DNA of 64,000 nucleotides from positions 195,194,208 through 195,258,207 of the forward strand of contig OV884058.1 in assembly GCA_930367215.1 (NCBI GenBank), given 5' to 3'. Below, in pieces: positions 1 to 11,599 of this stretch; position 1 is the stretch's first letter; the number at the start of each line of letters is the position of its first letter. Origin of the DNA: Pollenia angustigena. Lineage: Eukaryota > Arthropoda > Insecta > Diptera > Polleniidae. The notes below the pieces were generated by a model. The model was not told the DNA's origin. It made no database searches and was given only the letters and a program-made list of their open reading frames with translations. The translations under genes were made by a program, and so were the position numbers.

Positions 1-958
1 GTTGGTATTGGACCTAGAAAGATAAAATTAAAAATGCAAGGTCCTGAGTGGATAAGAATTCATAAGAGGGAAGTTGTTGGTACTTTTTTATTCATTTACT
101 GGTACTTTTTGAATTTCCGTCAGTATTGGACCTAGAAACATAAAATTAAACATGCACGATCCTGTGTTAATGAGAATCTTTTAGTGGGATCTTATTGGTA
201 CTTTTTTATTCGTTAGCTGGTACTTTTTGAATTTCCGTTAGTATTGGGCCTAGAAACATAAAATTAAACATGGAACCTCTTGAGTGAATGACAATCTGTA
301 AGAGAGATGTTTTTGGTACTTTTTCGTTTTTTAAATGGTACTTTTTTTAAATTTTCGCTAATGTTGGTCTAATGAACATAAAATTAAACTTGCATGGTCC
401 TGAGTGAATGAGAATCTCTAAAATCGCTTATTGGTACTTCTTAGTTAACAAACTGGTACTTTTTGAATATCCGTTATTATTGGACTGAGAAACATAAAAT
501 TGAATATACAATGCCCTAAGTGGATAAGATTCTATAAGAGGGTAGTTTTTGGTACTTCTTTGTTCTTTAACTGGTACTTTTTGAATTTCCGTTAGTATTG
601 GACCTAGAAACATAAAATTAAACGTGCAAGGTCCTGATTGAATGAGAATCTGTAAGAGGGCTTTTTGGTACTTTTTTGTTTTTTAACTGGTACTTTTTGA
701 ATTTCCGTTAATATTGAACCTAGAATAATAAAATTCAACATGCAATTTCCTGAGTGGATAAGAATCTATAAGAGGGAATTTTATGGTATTTTTTTATTCA
801 TTAACAAGTACTTTTTGATTTTCCATTTTTAATGGGCCCAGAAAGATAAAATTAAACATGCAAGGTCCTGAGTGAATTAGAATCTTTAAGAGGGGTTTTG
901 GTACTATTTTGTTCTTTAACTGGTATTTATTTATAAACTGGTACTTTTTTTAATTTAA
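1..958. repeat. Tandem satellite, about 118-bp unit, 8 copies
   Basis: Eight head-to-tail units start near 1, 119, 237, 357, 473, 591, 707 and 825, with lengths of 116-120 bp. Each holds the phrase TATTGGACCTAGAAA, a GGTCCTGAGTG phrase and two copies of TGGTACTTTTT. The array is already in phase at base 1, so it probably continues upstream. The last unit is degenerate. No coding potential is conserved among units. The GTACC-rich motif recurs inside the inverted-repeat element at 17922-18987. Confidence 0.93.
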
Positions 959-2706
959 TACTTATTTTTGTGTAATAAATAAAAAAAAGTAAGTAATTGT
1001 CTGGTACTTTTACGAAATTCGGCCGTTTTAATAAAATTTAAATAAAAATTATACAACTTGGCCTGATTACAAAGTAGCGGGTTAGATGCTATAAATTAAA
1101 ATAATTTAAACCTAGAAAAATAAGCTTTGGCATACAAATATGTTCACGAAGGAAAAGGAGACGCTAACGAAGTAGCGGGTTAAATGCTAGTATTCTATAT
1201 TTTGAGTAAATTTCAAAAACCAGAATCAAATAAAATCAAGTATTTTGTAGGCATTAAACAGACCGAGAAATCTCAGACCTCACAAAAAATGTTGTAAGTT
1301 TTTGACCTGTGTTAAAAAATATATGCGCTAAAATTAAGAATTACTCATAAATTTGGTATTAGTTAGGACTAGAGTTTTTTTCCCGGAGTTTTTCGATTCC
1401 GGGAATTTTTTTTCAATTTCCCGGTATCCCGGGACCCCGCTCCATATAATATATATATGTTATATATTATGGTATTATTCTTTAGTCAGAATTTATTATT
1501 GTAAATATGGTTTTTGAATTCGTTTTATAGTTAGGAAATTATTTTTTCATTTTATATGAATTGATTTTATGAATTTGGTTTAAGGATAGGAAATGTTTTT
1601 TCAGTTTATATAAAATGTTATACTCTAGTTATAATATTTTTATTTTTTATATAAAAATATTATAACTAGAAATTAATTTTATGACAAATAGGTTTTTGAA
1701 TTTAATTTTTGAAATAATTTTTTCCATAATTATTTTTGTTTGTGTTATTTAAAATATTGTTATTTTAATTTCCTGAGGATGCTAACCAAAGGTTAGCGAA
1801 ATATCGAAATAATAATTAAATAAATTGATATTTTTTTTATAAAAAAAAAAGACCTGGAGCTTAAAATTAAAAGCAATCAAAATATTTTGAATAAATATAT
1901 AAACATTTTTAATGGCTTAGGAAATAACTTTCTGACACACTCAAAGCGCTTAGTAAGTCGTCAAAAAGTATCTTTCTTATTTTATATACTAATTACCATG
2001 TTTCTGAAAAACTTCCTTCCTCTAATTGTTTTACCGAGGTGGACAAGTAGTTAAAAGTGCACCTTTGTAGATTGATTTTGATTCACAATAAGAAGCATTT
2101 TTTTATAAACAACGTCTATATCAGTCAAATGTATGTCAAGGTTCATGCAAAAAATAGCATCAACCTCTTACAAACCTCTTCATCTCATTAGGTCTTCCTG
2201 TCATCTTTAGGACAATGTGTTTTTCAAACTGTAGTATCTTATACGATTAGAAATAATTCAAAGAACTACAAGTAAATATTTATTTGAATTTATATTTAAC
2301 CTAAAAGTGACATCACAATAACTGTTAAGTTTTTCTCCAAAACACACACAATGAAAAGTAATAAATTTTTTAATTGTCCTATTATACATGTTATAATATG
2401 TACTTTTATTGTCTGCCGTTCGTTCTTAAAATGTCACTAATAGTTGTTTCTCATAATTTCGGGTACACAATTTCCAGTGGTATTTTAAAAACTTTTATAA
2501 GTATTTTTTAAATGTTCAATGTTAATTAAAAATTGTACGACTGTATTTCTAAAATGTTTTTTTTTACAACTTAAAAGCCTGCAATTCAATTCTTGCAATT
2601 TTTATTTTTAACAGAAACTTTAAAGACTTTTTTAGAAATTTAGTTTTATTCAAAATATTAGAACTTTCAAGTTGTCATTTTCAAATTTATTTTAATCTGT
2701 TCTTAT
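959..2706. other. AT-rich spacer, no gene seen
   Basis: No convincing ORF. It holds a short direct repeat (AGTAGCGGGTTARATGCTA near 1072 and 1170), a patch of CCCGGGA-type sequence at 1380-1437 that stands out in composition, and a perfect hairpin at 1624-1670. Confidence 0.6.
1624..1670. repeat. Perfect 20-bp inverted repeat, 7-nt loop
   Basis: Arms 1624-1643 and 1651-1670 are exact reverse complements beginning TCTAGTTATAATA. It is AT-rich, so it may be a chance or MITE-derived hairpin. Confidence 0.8.
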
Positions 2707-3345
2707 TATACCCTTCACCACAGGTGGAAATATAAAAAAAACTTAATATAAAAAAGGAATAACTCAATTTTTTTTTTATTTAACTTTTTTTGTTTATTTT
2801 GCTAGAAAAATGTCAAATGCACATTTTCTTCACATTTCAGATGGCTATAGTATTAAATGTATTTGATTTTTTACTAACAAATGCATTTAAACTTTTTAAC
2901 ATCTAAAATCCTACGGATTTAATTTAATTCTTTCCTATCTATAAACTAACAACAAAAAAATCGAAGTTAAGCCTTTTTTATGGTAAGCAATCGATATTTA
3001 AGTTTGTTATTTCGTTTTCAATTTCTACAATATTGATATTAGACCCATTAAAGTATACTGCTCATAAGGACTCAGAATACATGGGTCCTTATGAGAAGTG
3101 AAGTTTATTCAACGCTGTCCTTGTCTATGTTGAAGTGAGTTTTTGAAGACCCTAGAAATAATGGGGACCGGATTGATATATATTTATGTTACCTACACTC
3201 CGTTAAAGTTTGCTTTTGAAATTCAGCCAGATGGGTCAATGTTAGCTTTCCGTGTGTGCTCTATTTTAGTTTTGGCCGAAATATACCTCTGTGCATTGGA
3301 GAGAAAGTTGGAACGCACAGAGGAGTATTTGCCCTGAAAAGCTGG
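2707..3345 (+). mobile_element. DINE-1-like (Helentron-type) fragment
   Basis: It starts TATACCCTTCACCACAGGTGG, is interrupted by about 260 bp of AT-rich sequence, then resumes near 3000 with the family's phrases TTTCTACAATATTGAT, a CCCATTAAAGTATA phrase and a GGGTCCTTATGAGAA phrase. The same order of phrases occurs at 8995-9989 and 45494-46797. The 3' hairpin end is missing, so this copy is truncated. Confidence 0.7.
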
Positions 3346-3936
3346 CCAAAATTATTAAACGTGTTTTTTGAATTAAAAGTTTTAGTTTTTTGATAGTTTT
3401 TGGTGTAGTATGATATAAAAAGTCTAGTGGCAGATTTTGAAAAAATTACACTGCGCAACAAAAGTACACTGCGCAAAAAAAAAATTTTCTCTACCCTAGA
3501 AATAAAAGTATGTGGACTATATGGATTTTGATGCCCTTAATTCAAATCTGTTTTCCGTTTTTCTCTAGTACGTAAGGATTTTCTTTTAAAGGCGTGGCAT
3601 ACTTCACCCCCTAAATCGTTGGGTTGCCTTATATATTTTGCCATAACTTGAAAACGTGCTCTCCGATTTTAAAAGCAGGAGGATCAGAGATGCACCGGAA
3701 AATTCTGCTTAAACTTAAAAAATTTAATGGCGAAAAAAAAATTTACATGCAAAATGCGTAAAATTTTTTGTTTTCAAAATGCAATAAAAAAATTTAAGAA
3801 CCAAAAAGTTTAAATTTTTAAGATTTTTCTAAAAGCCACATTCCTAAGGAATAAAAGTTGGTATAAATCGCAAAACTCAATTAACAAATGTTGATTTTAA
3901 AGGTTTAAACTCATTCTTGACAGACTGTATGTACAT
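3346..3936. other. Unassigned spacer before foldback element
   Basis: No gene recognised. A doubled CACTGCGCAA phrase lies near 3450-3475, and a run resembling the foldback arms (GGCGTGGCATACTTCACCCC) near 3590. It may be decayed repeat. Confidence 0.4.
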
Positions 3937-6301
3937 TAGGGTGGGTCGAAAAAAAAAGTTGTGCCAGTCACCCCCTAGAATGAAAGATATGTCAATGAAG
4001 TTTCTAAAACAGGAAAAAAATTTTTTTTGCCACGCCCCAAAATATAGCACTTTTGGTTTTTTATATGTTGCGCTGCCATTTAAAGTCCGATCTCATCATA
4101 TCGCATATCGTTGTTCATGGCTTAAAAGTTGCTTCATTTTTGTCTTTGGTGACTTTTCAATCCGACCTGAAATTCTGGACACCACTTATGCCACCTCGGA
4201 TCCTTCCCCCAAATGTCCAATTTTTTTGACGGTCCAAGAAAGTCCTTATAAAATTACGTATGTATCGATTTTAATATGCTCACTTTTTTTGACACACCTC
4301 CAAATTAAGGCCCTTTTTTCTTTTTCACACACATACTACATTAAACCAAGTAGAAGCCAATACAAACCAAAAAAATGTTCATCAGTCACGCCCTAGAATA
4401 AAAGGTGTATTTATTAAGTTTTAAGAACTTTAAAAAAATTGTTTTTGCCATGCCCTAAATTACTGCCCTTTTTGTTTTATATATACAGCATCGTCAATTA
4501 AAGTCCAATCTCATCGTATCGTATATCATTGTTAATGGCTAGAATGTGCCTTTATTTTCGTATTTAATGCTTTTTTAAACTAACTTAAAATTCTAGATGG
4601 CAATTATGATATCTCGTATCCTTCCCTCTGATGTCTAATTTTTTCACGTGCTAAGAAAGTCCGTCTAAAACTTTGAGTCACCTTGAGTTTAGCTAAGATT
4701 TATATACACCGACTGCCCAATTTATAATTTTTCGCATACATGTTTTGAGGCATTCATTTTTATGCATTTAAATTATTTTTTTTTTTTATATTTAGAATTC
4801 TGCACACGCAGAGAAAAAACATGTTTAAATATGGTCACCTCCAACAATACTATGTTTAAGGAAAATTTTCACCATATAATGTTTAATTTAACCATATTTG
4901 TGTCACCGACAACCATATTATGGTTAAATAAGTCGCCTATCAAGAAGCCACAACTATATTATGGTTTCCTCTAAACATGTTATGTTAAAATATGACAATT
5001 ATATGATTTTAAATTAAAAATAGTATTTTTCGCTTTTTCAAGAGCAACATGTTGTGGTTGAAAACCAAACATGCTATTATAAGTTTTAAACATATTTTAG
5101 TTATTATTAACCATAATATGTTCGGAGGCAACCATAATATGGTTGTGGCTTCTTTATGGAGCACTATTTTAGCCATAATATGGATGTCGTTGACAATAAT
5201 ATGGTTAAATTTAACATGTTATGGTTTAAATTCTCTTTAAACATAGAATTGTTGGAGGTGACCATATTTAAACATGTTTTTTCTCTGGGTGCAGTTTCTT
5301 TATATTTTTTAGTTCTTGTTTTAACTCTGTATCATGGTCTCATATATGAAATTATGTTTGCTTTTACAAATGTCTTAATTTAAATTTTTAATTTGAGTTT
5401 CACAGTCCAGCAAAAAAAAAATGGCACGAAAAATTGCACAAAATATGAAAACTGGCAAAAAAAAAACGCTAGTAGTTCAGATCGAGAAAGCTTGTCAATA
5501 AATTCATCCGTCTCACTTTCATTAAAATATGAGTAGTCCACTTGAAAACACCGCTTAGTTAAAAAAAAACCAAAGGCTAAGAAACAGTTTTTAAAAATTC
5601 AAATGACAAGCCATAGAGAGTGGTTTTCAGGATTATTGAATAATTAAACAAAAATTGCGCGTAACTTACAGAGTTTTGTACGAGATTTATAATGGCTTAG
5701 GGAGCCATTAAAAAAATGGAGGCTTTTACAGAATTTTTATTTTGCTATATATCTAAAACAAAAAGGGCTGTTATTTAGGGCGTGGCAAATTTTTTTTAAA
5801 GTCCTTAAAACTGTATAAATATACCTTTTATTCTAGGGCGTGACTGAGGAAAATTTTTTTGGTTTGTATTGACTTCTACTTGTTTTAATGTAGTATGTAT
5901 GTGAAACAGAAAAAGGGGCTTTATTTGGAGGCGTGTCATAAAAGTGCGCATATTAAAATCTCAACATACGTAGTTTTATAAGGACTTTCTTGGACCGTAA
6001 AAAAAATTGGACATTTGGGGGAAGGATCCGAGATGGCATAAGTGGCGCCCAGAATTTCAGGACGGATTGAAAAGTCACCAAAGACAAAAATGAAGCCACT
6101 ATCAAGCCATGAACAACGATATGCGATATGATGAGATCGGACTTTAAATGGCAGCGCTACATATAAAAAACCAAAAGTGCTGTATTTTGGGGCGTGGCAA
6201 AAAAAAATGTTTTCCTGTTTTAGAAACTTCATTGACATATCTTTCATTCTAGGGGGTGACTGGCACAACTTTTTTTTTTGTATGGAGGTCGACCCGGTCT
6301 A
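3937..6301. mobile_element. Foldback-type element E3 with long inverted arms
   Basis: Both ends start TAG (TAGGGTGGGTCGA on the left, TAGACCGGGTCGA on the right), and an exact 8-bp target duplication ATGTACAT flanks it at 3929-3936 and 6302-6309. The arms (about 3937-4680 and 5760-6301) are near-identical in inverted orientation. The left arm holds two tandem units of about 417 bp, starting near 3968 and 4385; the right arm holds one unit plus part of a second. The open frames in each arm are mirror copies and are not evidence of a gene. The TIR start and 8-bp duplication fit a hAT-related foldback. The word-array element 4800-5294 is nested inside. Confidence 0.88.
4800..5294. mobile_element. 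Word-array inverted-repeat element P1
   Basis: The ends are inverted: CTGCACACGCAGAGAAAAAA on the left and CTGCACCCAGAGAAAAAA on the right strand, continuing into ACATGTTTAAATATGGTCAC. The interior is filled with variants of AACCATATTATGGTT and AACATGTT in both orientations. There is no ORF, and no target duplication could be fixed. It sits between the arms of E3. Confidence 0.8.
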
Positions 6302-6402
6302 ATGTACATACATACATATGATTTACAGTCTAATTAAAAAAAATTTGAAAATTGTAAGGCTCTTATAAAACAGTATTTTTTATGAAAAAAGGCGTTATTA
6401 TA

Positions 6403-6408
6403 TTTATT
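6403..6408 (-). promoter_or_regulatory. Candidate polyadenylation signal AATAAA
   Basis: AATAAA on the minus strand, about 60 nt past the stop of the 665-aa transposase. Confidence 0.4.
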
Positions 6409-6468
6409 TTATATTATTTAATACTTTATAAACGAAAAGTTAAACTAATAAAAATTCCTTACTAATTA

Positions 6469-8466
6469 TTATGTCGTATGTGTATCCTCATTAGCTGCAT
6501 CATCGGTGTCAGGAAGAAGAAGTGTGATGATTTCTGATGAAAAACCTTTTTTATTATTCCGTTCTCTTTGCGTACTGCAGCTTATAAAAGGGTCACGGCT
6601 CAGAAAAAACCTATTCAAGACATCTCGATTTGTATCGCTTCTGCTGAATTTCCTCGAATAATTCGTGCGATATAATCGTAAGTGCTTATTTCTGGCCTCG
6701 GCAGCTTCTTCTGACAATTGTCCAATTGGCAAGATTGCTTGCTTTATAACACTACCGCCATGAATAAGAATCTTGTGCATCGTAGGACTCATGGGGTTCC
6801 AGTTGTAAAGTTGCACATATATTTCGGCAGTTTTATGTGCATATTCCTCAAATTTCTCAATATTAATTCGGTGTCCGTTAGTTATTGCTTCCAATATTAT
6901 TTTCAGGCGGTTGATTAATTCTTCATTTATTCCAGTGATTTTCGATGCAGTTGCTGGGTCCGAAAAAAACCTTCTTGATGTGTTGTCATCATTAGTGCTA
7001 CCGTATCCTGGTTTTGGAACATCTACAAGTATTCCTATCTCGTCTTTAAGTCTTTTTTGGATGAATATCTTCCTCTCTTTAACAATTGCTTTATCTTCAT
7101 CGCTCCTTGCTTGCCACTTTTTAATTGGCAGTTTATATGAGAGATGAAGTATCGATTCTAAAAAGCGTATGCGTGCATGCATAGTTGATAGTCCAAAACT
7201 CAAGGCATCACAGTTCAGACGAACATTCTTCTGCAACGTGTTAAAATCTTTCGAAGTTTGACCGCAAATGTAACACCTCATTGTCGATTTTGTGTCCGTT
7301 GCAGCATTGCATACTTTTCCGTCGACCATTGTCATTACCATCGTGTGTTTAATTTGTGCAATTTTTCCACTACACGGTACTTCGCTTTTCTTTAAAAATT
7401 CAATTTGATTATTTATGTGTCCTATTTCTTGCTTCGTGATGTCAGTTGTTTCCTGCACAAAACGGATGCGGATTGGTCTACACAGCCTAGTTGAGGATGG
7501 TGTTTGATTTCGCCATATCGTTTTAATTTTTCCATGAGTATTTGTGATTAGTTTAATTGGTACACAACTGCTTTGGAATATATTAGCGTCACTAACATCT
7601 TCGTTTTCGAATTTCTGCTTATAACATGATTGGTGCGATCCGTCACAGCCCCATTTGGTTATAAGTTCCAAGAAATTTAGCTCTTCATAGTCTAACTGCT
7701 GCAAAACCTCTACAAGGTATATACATAAACGTGTTGCTGTATGGTCGAGGAGAGCTTGGAGCTTCACTTCCGCTAATGTTTCAGTAACGGTTATGGCATC
7801 TTCATTGGGACAACAATTTTTTTTTTTTTCATTTTTGGTAACGAGTAACATGGATACACATTTTTTATTGGCATTGTATAAAATTTCATATTGCTTTTTC
7901 GTGAGCTCTGCATTTACAAAGAGTGCTAAAGCTCCTTCCGCTGAAAGTTTATTCACAGGGTTGACTTCAGAAGTTGTTAATGATCGCTTGCAAATTCTTG
8001 CTTTTCTTGGGGATCTCGTTTTATCCATTATTAATTTAGCCGCATCATTATGTCCCGCTGCTCTTTGACTCATGGATGCAGCAAATGTGATCTCCTCTGT
8101 TGTTAATTGGTGACGAACTTCTTCAGTTTTTCTCCACTTTGTTCTATCACTAGCTTCATTAAATTCTTTTCGTGGTCGCCCTGAAGACGAACTGCCAAAT
8201 ACTGGTATTGTTACAGTTCCTTCCAGCCATTTAGCGTTTGTGCTTAAAAAGCGGTCCTCTTTTCGTTGTGCCGAAAGCCAATATCTTTTGAAACAATTTT
8301 TGAAATTTTTCAAACACTGCTCCAGTGCTAATATGTCCCCATCCCCTTGACATTTTGAAATTTCGCTCAATTTTCTGACCAAAAAATCCAATTTCTCGTC
8401 CATGGTTCCAGCATTAGATTTTTTCACTATTTGGAATAGCTGTAATCTTGTGTAAACTTGTTCCAT
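6469..8466 (-). CDS. RAG1/Transib-type DDE transposase, intact 665-aa ORF
   Basis: This is a predicted cut-and-paste transposase of the group to which RAG1 belongs; Transib or the related CMC/Chapaev group are both possible. The features below match my recollection of RAG1-core organisation and were not aligned. The first acidic residue lies in the CDG motif (Asp275), and the second in VDGKVCNA (Asp382). A C-x2-C pair (Cys398, Cys401) sits 16 residues after Asp382. An H-x4-H pair (His564, His569) precedes the catalytic glutamate in SEEAAEARNK (Glu590). The spacing D-106-D-207-E and the zinc pairs are all intact. The N-terminal 100 residues are basic and unremarkable. The ATG at 8466 is in good context (CAACATGG) and the frame is uninterrupted. 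I could not find terminal inverted repeats, so element limits are unknown. A decayed paralogue lies at 54064-54909. Confidence 0.85.
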   Translation of the reverse strand: MEQVYTRLQLFQIVKKSNAGTMDEKLDFLVRKLSEISKCQGDGDILALEQCLKNFKNCFKRYWLSAQRKEDRFLSTNAKWLEGTVTIPVFGSSSSGRPRKEFNEASDRTKWRKTEEVRHQLTTEEITFAASMSQRAAGHNDAAKLIMDKTRSPRKARICKRSLTTSEVNPVNKLSAEGALALFVNAELTKKQYEILYNANKKCVSMLLVTKNEKKKNCCPNEDAITVTETLAEVKLQALLDHTATRLCIYLVEVLQQLDYEELNFLELITKWGCDGSHQSCYKQKFENEDVSDANIFQSSCVPIKLITNTHGKIKTIWRNQTPSSTRLCRPIRIRFVQETTDITKQEIGHINNQIEFLKKSEVPCSGKIAQIKHTMVMTMVDGKVCNAATDTKSTMRCYICGQTSKDFNTLQKNVRLNCDALSFGLSTMHARIRFLESILHLSYKLPIKKWQARSDEDKAIVKERKIFIQKRLKDEIGILVDVPKPGYGSTNDDNTSRRFFSDPATASKITGINEELINRLKIILEAITNGHRINIEKFEEYAHKTAEIYVQLYNWNPMSPTMHKILIHGGSVIKQAILPIGQLSEEAAEARNKHLRLYRTNYSRKFSRSDTNRDVLNRFFLSRDPFISCSTQRERNNKKGFSSEIITLLLPDTDDAANEDTHTT

Positions 8467-8833
8467 GTTGACTCTCGAAGTTACAAAACGGTTTTGATAA
8501 AAAATGGGTGCAGTAACCCTTTATAAGTATTTTCAAGCGCATGCTTTTATGCCTTAATTGGATGGTAGCCTGATACCTGGGTGCCCATGTATTTTTTATG
8601 TACCTATATTTATTTTTTGTAAACTTATTTTTGTTTTTTAGAGCAGGTATATAAAAATATCTTTTATGGGGATGTGTGGGGCATTCCCTTAAAACTATTT
8701 TGGATAATTAAGAATTTTTGCAATTTATAAATACATATAGGCAGGTATTAATATTGTGAAGTGTTAAAAGTGATGTGAATAACAGTTGAAATCAATAATT
8801 CAAAATACATAAAAGTTTATGACGATATAAAGG
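8467..8833. other. Spacer upstream of transposase
   Basis: Presumed 5' flank of the transposase gene. No clear TIR, TATA cluster or ORF could be supported. Confidence 0.4.
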
Positions 8834-8994
8834 TACAGTAGACGCTCGCAAATTAGAACCGCTTTGTTTTTGAGGCGATTCTAATTTCTGAATTATTCTA
8901 ATTTCTGGACTTTTTTCCGTATAAAAAATACAAAATTGAGTAATTTTTCTTCCAAAAACGTATATAAAAGATTTTTAAAATTTGTATACCCTTC

Positions 8995-9989
8995 ACCGAA
9001 GGTAGAAAGGGTATACAGTGCACTCGCGATAATATTAACACCCTAATATATGAACACCCCAAAATATGAACACTTATTTTCTTCCATTGACTACTCTAAA
9101 ATATGAACTTGTGCAAACGCTTTAAAATATGAACAACTTATAGTTGTATTTTAAACGGTTTTTATCTACCTACACAGTGTTATATAAAAATCAATTTTTA
9201 TTCAACTGTATAATAAACTGGGGATTTCCCTAGCTATAGCTTTACAATTGTCTTCAGTTGTTAATCAAAATGTTTTACATACAATAAATGGAAAATGCAT
9301 GCACCGAATGTTTTTTGAAAATGAGATACAAAAAGATCACTGTTAGCAGACACGGCAAATATCAGGAGATTTTTAATAGAGCGTGGCGTTTTTAAACCGA
9401 TTGAACGAAAGAAAATCACAGGCTTTTTCGCAAAGCTTTAAGTTTGCTTTTCTTTTTTAAAAATCAATAGTTTTTTAAATCCAATGAACAGTAAATAAAA
9501 AAACTTTTACATTAGAAACTTTTACTTTTGCCATTCGCAAATATGAACAATCTTGCAAAAGTGAACTGGCTTTGTTTTAATTAGTTCATAATATCGCGAG
9601 TGCACTGTATATAAGTTTGTCATTCCGTTTGTAATTTCTACAATATTGATCCTACACCCTATAAAGTATATATATTCTGGGTCCTTGTGAAAAGCGAAGT
9701 TCAAAACCGGTTGTCTCTTATTCGGGCCATATTTCATTTAATTGATATGTATTCAAACAACGTTCGTTTATGGTTCAGTCGTCTAGGGGGTTGAGTTTAG
9801 AAACTGTTAGTCCTCTGGTTCAATTTTTCAAAGAGAATTTTTCTTTTAATTTGTATGTTCTAAAAACGATTTAAAAAAATATTTACCAGTTTTATTTAGT
9901 TTTTGTCTAGTTGCTCTGTATTCTACTCGCACAATGGTGAAGGGTATATAAGATTCGGCACAGCCGAATATAGCACTCTTACTTGTTTT
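8995..9989 (+). mobile_element. DINE-1-like (Helentron-type) element
   Basis: The start is TATACCCTTCACCGAAGGTA. The 3' end carries the stem-loop ATTCGGCACAGCCGAAT followed by CTTACTTGTTTT, the end layout known for DINE-1/INE-1 Helentron derivatives. No ORF. It lies inside the pogo-like MITE and itself hosts the MITE at 9016-9607. Confidence 0.85.
9016..9607. mobile_element. TA-flanked MITE with CAGTGCACTCGCGATA ends
   Basis: Inverted ends CAGTGCACTCGCGATA are flanked by TA (9014-9015, 9608-9609), interrupting the DINE-like sequence 21 bp from its start. The interior repeats AAAATATGAAC several times near the left end. Pogo/mariner-like by its ends; no transposase. Confidence 0.88.
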
Positions 9990-10347
9990 AATTAAATTTT
10001 GTTTGATAAAAACAAGAAAACAAAACGTAACAATTCAGTCCAATACATTAAATGTATTTTTTAAATTAAAAATATGAATATAAAAAAAACTCATGGCAAC
10101 AAAACAACAATTCAATAAGGAAAAAACATATGATTTGGTAATTCCCCTTTTTAGTTTTACTATGTTCAAACAGAATAAAAATAAACTGCGAATTTCTTGT
10201 GTTCAAATAACAAAAAAAAAAAAAAAAAACGGTCTGAAATTAGAATTTTAAATTCGAATTTTAGAGCGTTTAATGTATTGCAAACACTGATTCTAATTGC
10301 TGGACGTTCGAATTACTGAAAGCTCTAATTTGCGAGCGTCTACTGTA

Positions 10348-11266
10348 TAAGAGCAAAATAGAAGAAATGTGAAAATTTTAAAAATCGTCAAAAATAATGG
10401 TGCAAACTTGCGCACACTTTTTTTTTGGATTCTAAAATTAGAGATTCCAAATTTTATTGTGGTACCAAACATATTTCGTAGACATGCTAACCTCACCTTT
10501 AAAAACCTCTTCTTTTCCTTTTTTTGCAAAAAAAAGTGTATAACTTGTTGTTTTTAGCTTTTGAACGAATTGTTTCAACATGAATATTCAACATATTTTA
10601 AATTTTTTTTGCTGTTTTAAATAACTTTTGATCAAACCTTTCAGCGAAAAAAAAAATCTTTGTTAAACCTTTATTCGTTTAGCCGCAAAAAATATCATAT
10701 AAACATCCAGAAACCGAAAAAAAAACATTTAAATCTCTTATAATTTTCTTTACTTTCCTGACTTTAGCAGGGTCTCAGAGCTACAAATCGCAACTAAAAG
10801 TCTTCAAAATTTACAATATAATGTAAAATATTGTTGTCTGTCGAGCTGCGTACTTAGTTCTTAAGATTTCTTAAAATTCAGTTTTGCCTTTTTGACCAGC
10901 TTTTCAGGCCAAATACTCCTCTGTGCGACGCGATGTTTTATCACTACAGTTCTTCATAAAAAGATGCCAATCTTGAAAATTTTATGGCCGAAAATGTCAC
11001 TGGATCGGTCGTGCAGATGTTAAGATGACATAACGAGAAACGGCTTAGATTGTTATACTCAAGGAAGCCTCAGAAAAGGTATTCTGAGTCATACATGACT
11101 CGTGGTTAAAGCGAACACAACTAACAGATGGCGAAGTAAATCCATCGCATCGGATAAACTAATCAACAACGTTAAAGCCCGATGATCCTTCTAGGGATAT
11201 AAGGCATCAATATAACCACATACATATATATATTTATAAATTTTGTTATAATTTTGTATAGCAAAC
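10348..11266. other. Spacer with one relic repeat
   Basis: No gene. About 38 bp at 10891-10928 match, in inverted orientation, the stretch around 3312-3350 (core AGCTTTTCAGG...AAATACTCCTCTGTGCG), so part is decayed dispersed repeat. The rest is unassigned. Confidence 0.45.
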
Positions 11267-11269
11267 TTA

Positions 11270-11596
11270 AACGCTCTGGCTACACATCAAACTGCTTCAT
11301 CAATTTTGCAAGCGCTGCCACACATCAAATGCTTATTTTTTTTTTTTTTTTGAAAATTAGTTTTTTAAATGAAATTTGAAGAAATTCCGTTCACACACAT
11401 CAAACTGGCTTAAAATTTTTGTAAACTACGTGTCCAACAAACACGAAGGTTTGATTTCAAATTGAAATTGTGTTTGATGTCAAATGATAAATTCATTTCA
11501 AATCAAAGGTTTGCCTTCGTGTTTGTTGGGTATACGTGTGCGTTTGTTATTACTTACACAATTACATAATATGAGTTTAATGTGTGGCCATACCGC
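11270..11596. mobile_element. TTA-flanked MITE M1 (PIF/Harbinger-like)
   Basis: Imperfect inverted ends share TGGCYACACATYAAACT, flanked by TTA at 11267-11269 and 11597-11599. A 3-bp TWA duplication is typical of PIF/Harbinger. No transposase. A smaller inverted-repeat unit sits inside at 11434-11529. Confidence 0.68.
11434..11529. mobile_element. Short 96-bp inverted-repeat element
   Basis: Perfect 16-bp ends CCAACAAACACGAAGG, followed by variants of TTTGATTTCAAA. Nested in M1. No clear target duplication. Confidence 0.7.
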
Positions 11597-11599
11597 TTA

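Larger units (their letters stand above)
8836..10345. mobile_element. Pogo/Tigger-like MITE, interrupted by nested elements
   Basis: The termini CAGTAGACGCTCGCAAATTA are inverted at both ends, flanked by TA at 8834-8835 and 10346-10347. CAGT ends with a TA duplication fit the pogo/Tigger group. Once the nested DINE-like element (8995-9989) is subtracted about 510 bp remain, with no transposase, so it is non-autonomous. Confidence 0.85.

Noticed and set aside
1..958. CRISPR-like array
   Set aside because: Whole units repeat with no unique spacers, and the genome is eukaryotic.
3917..6268. Matching ORFs of 159 and 110 codons in opposite orientation as a gene pair
   Set aside because: They are the same foldback arm read twice; identity comes from the inverted repeat, and no protein motif is present.
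9760..9840. Second tRNA-like sequence
   Set aside because: A GGTTCAATTTT phrase is present, but no D or T stem forms and it lies inside a DINE-like element.
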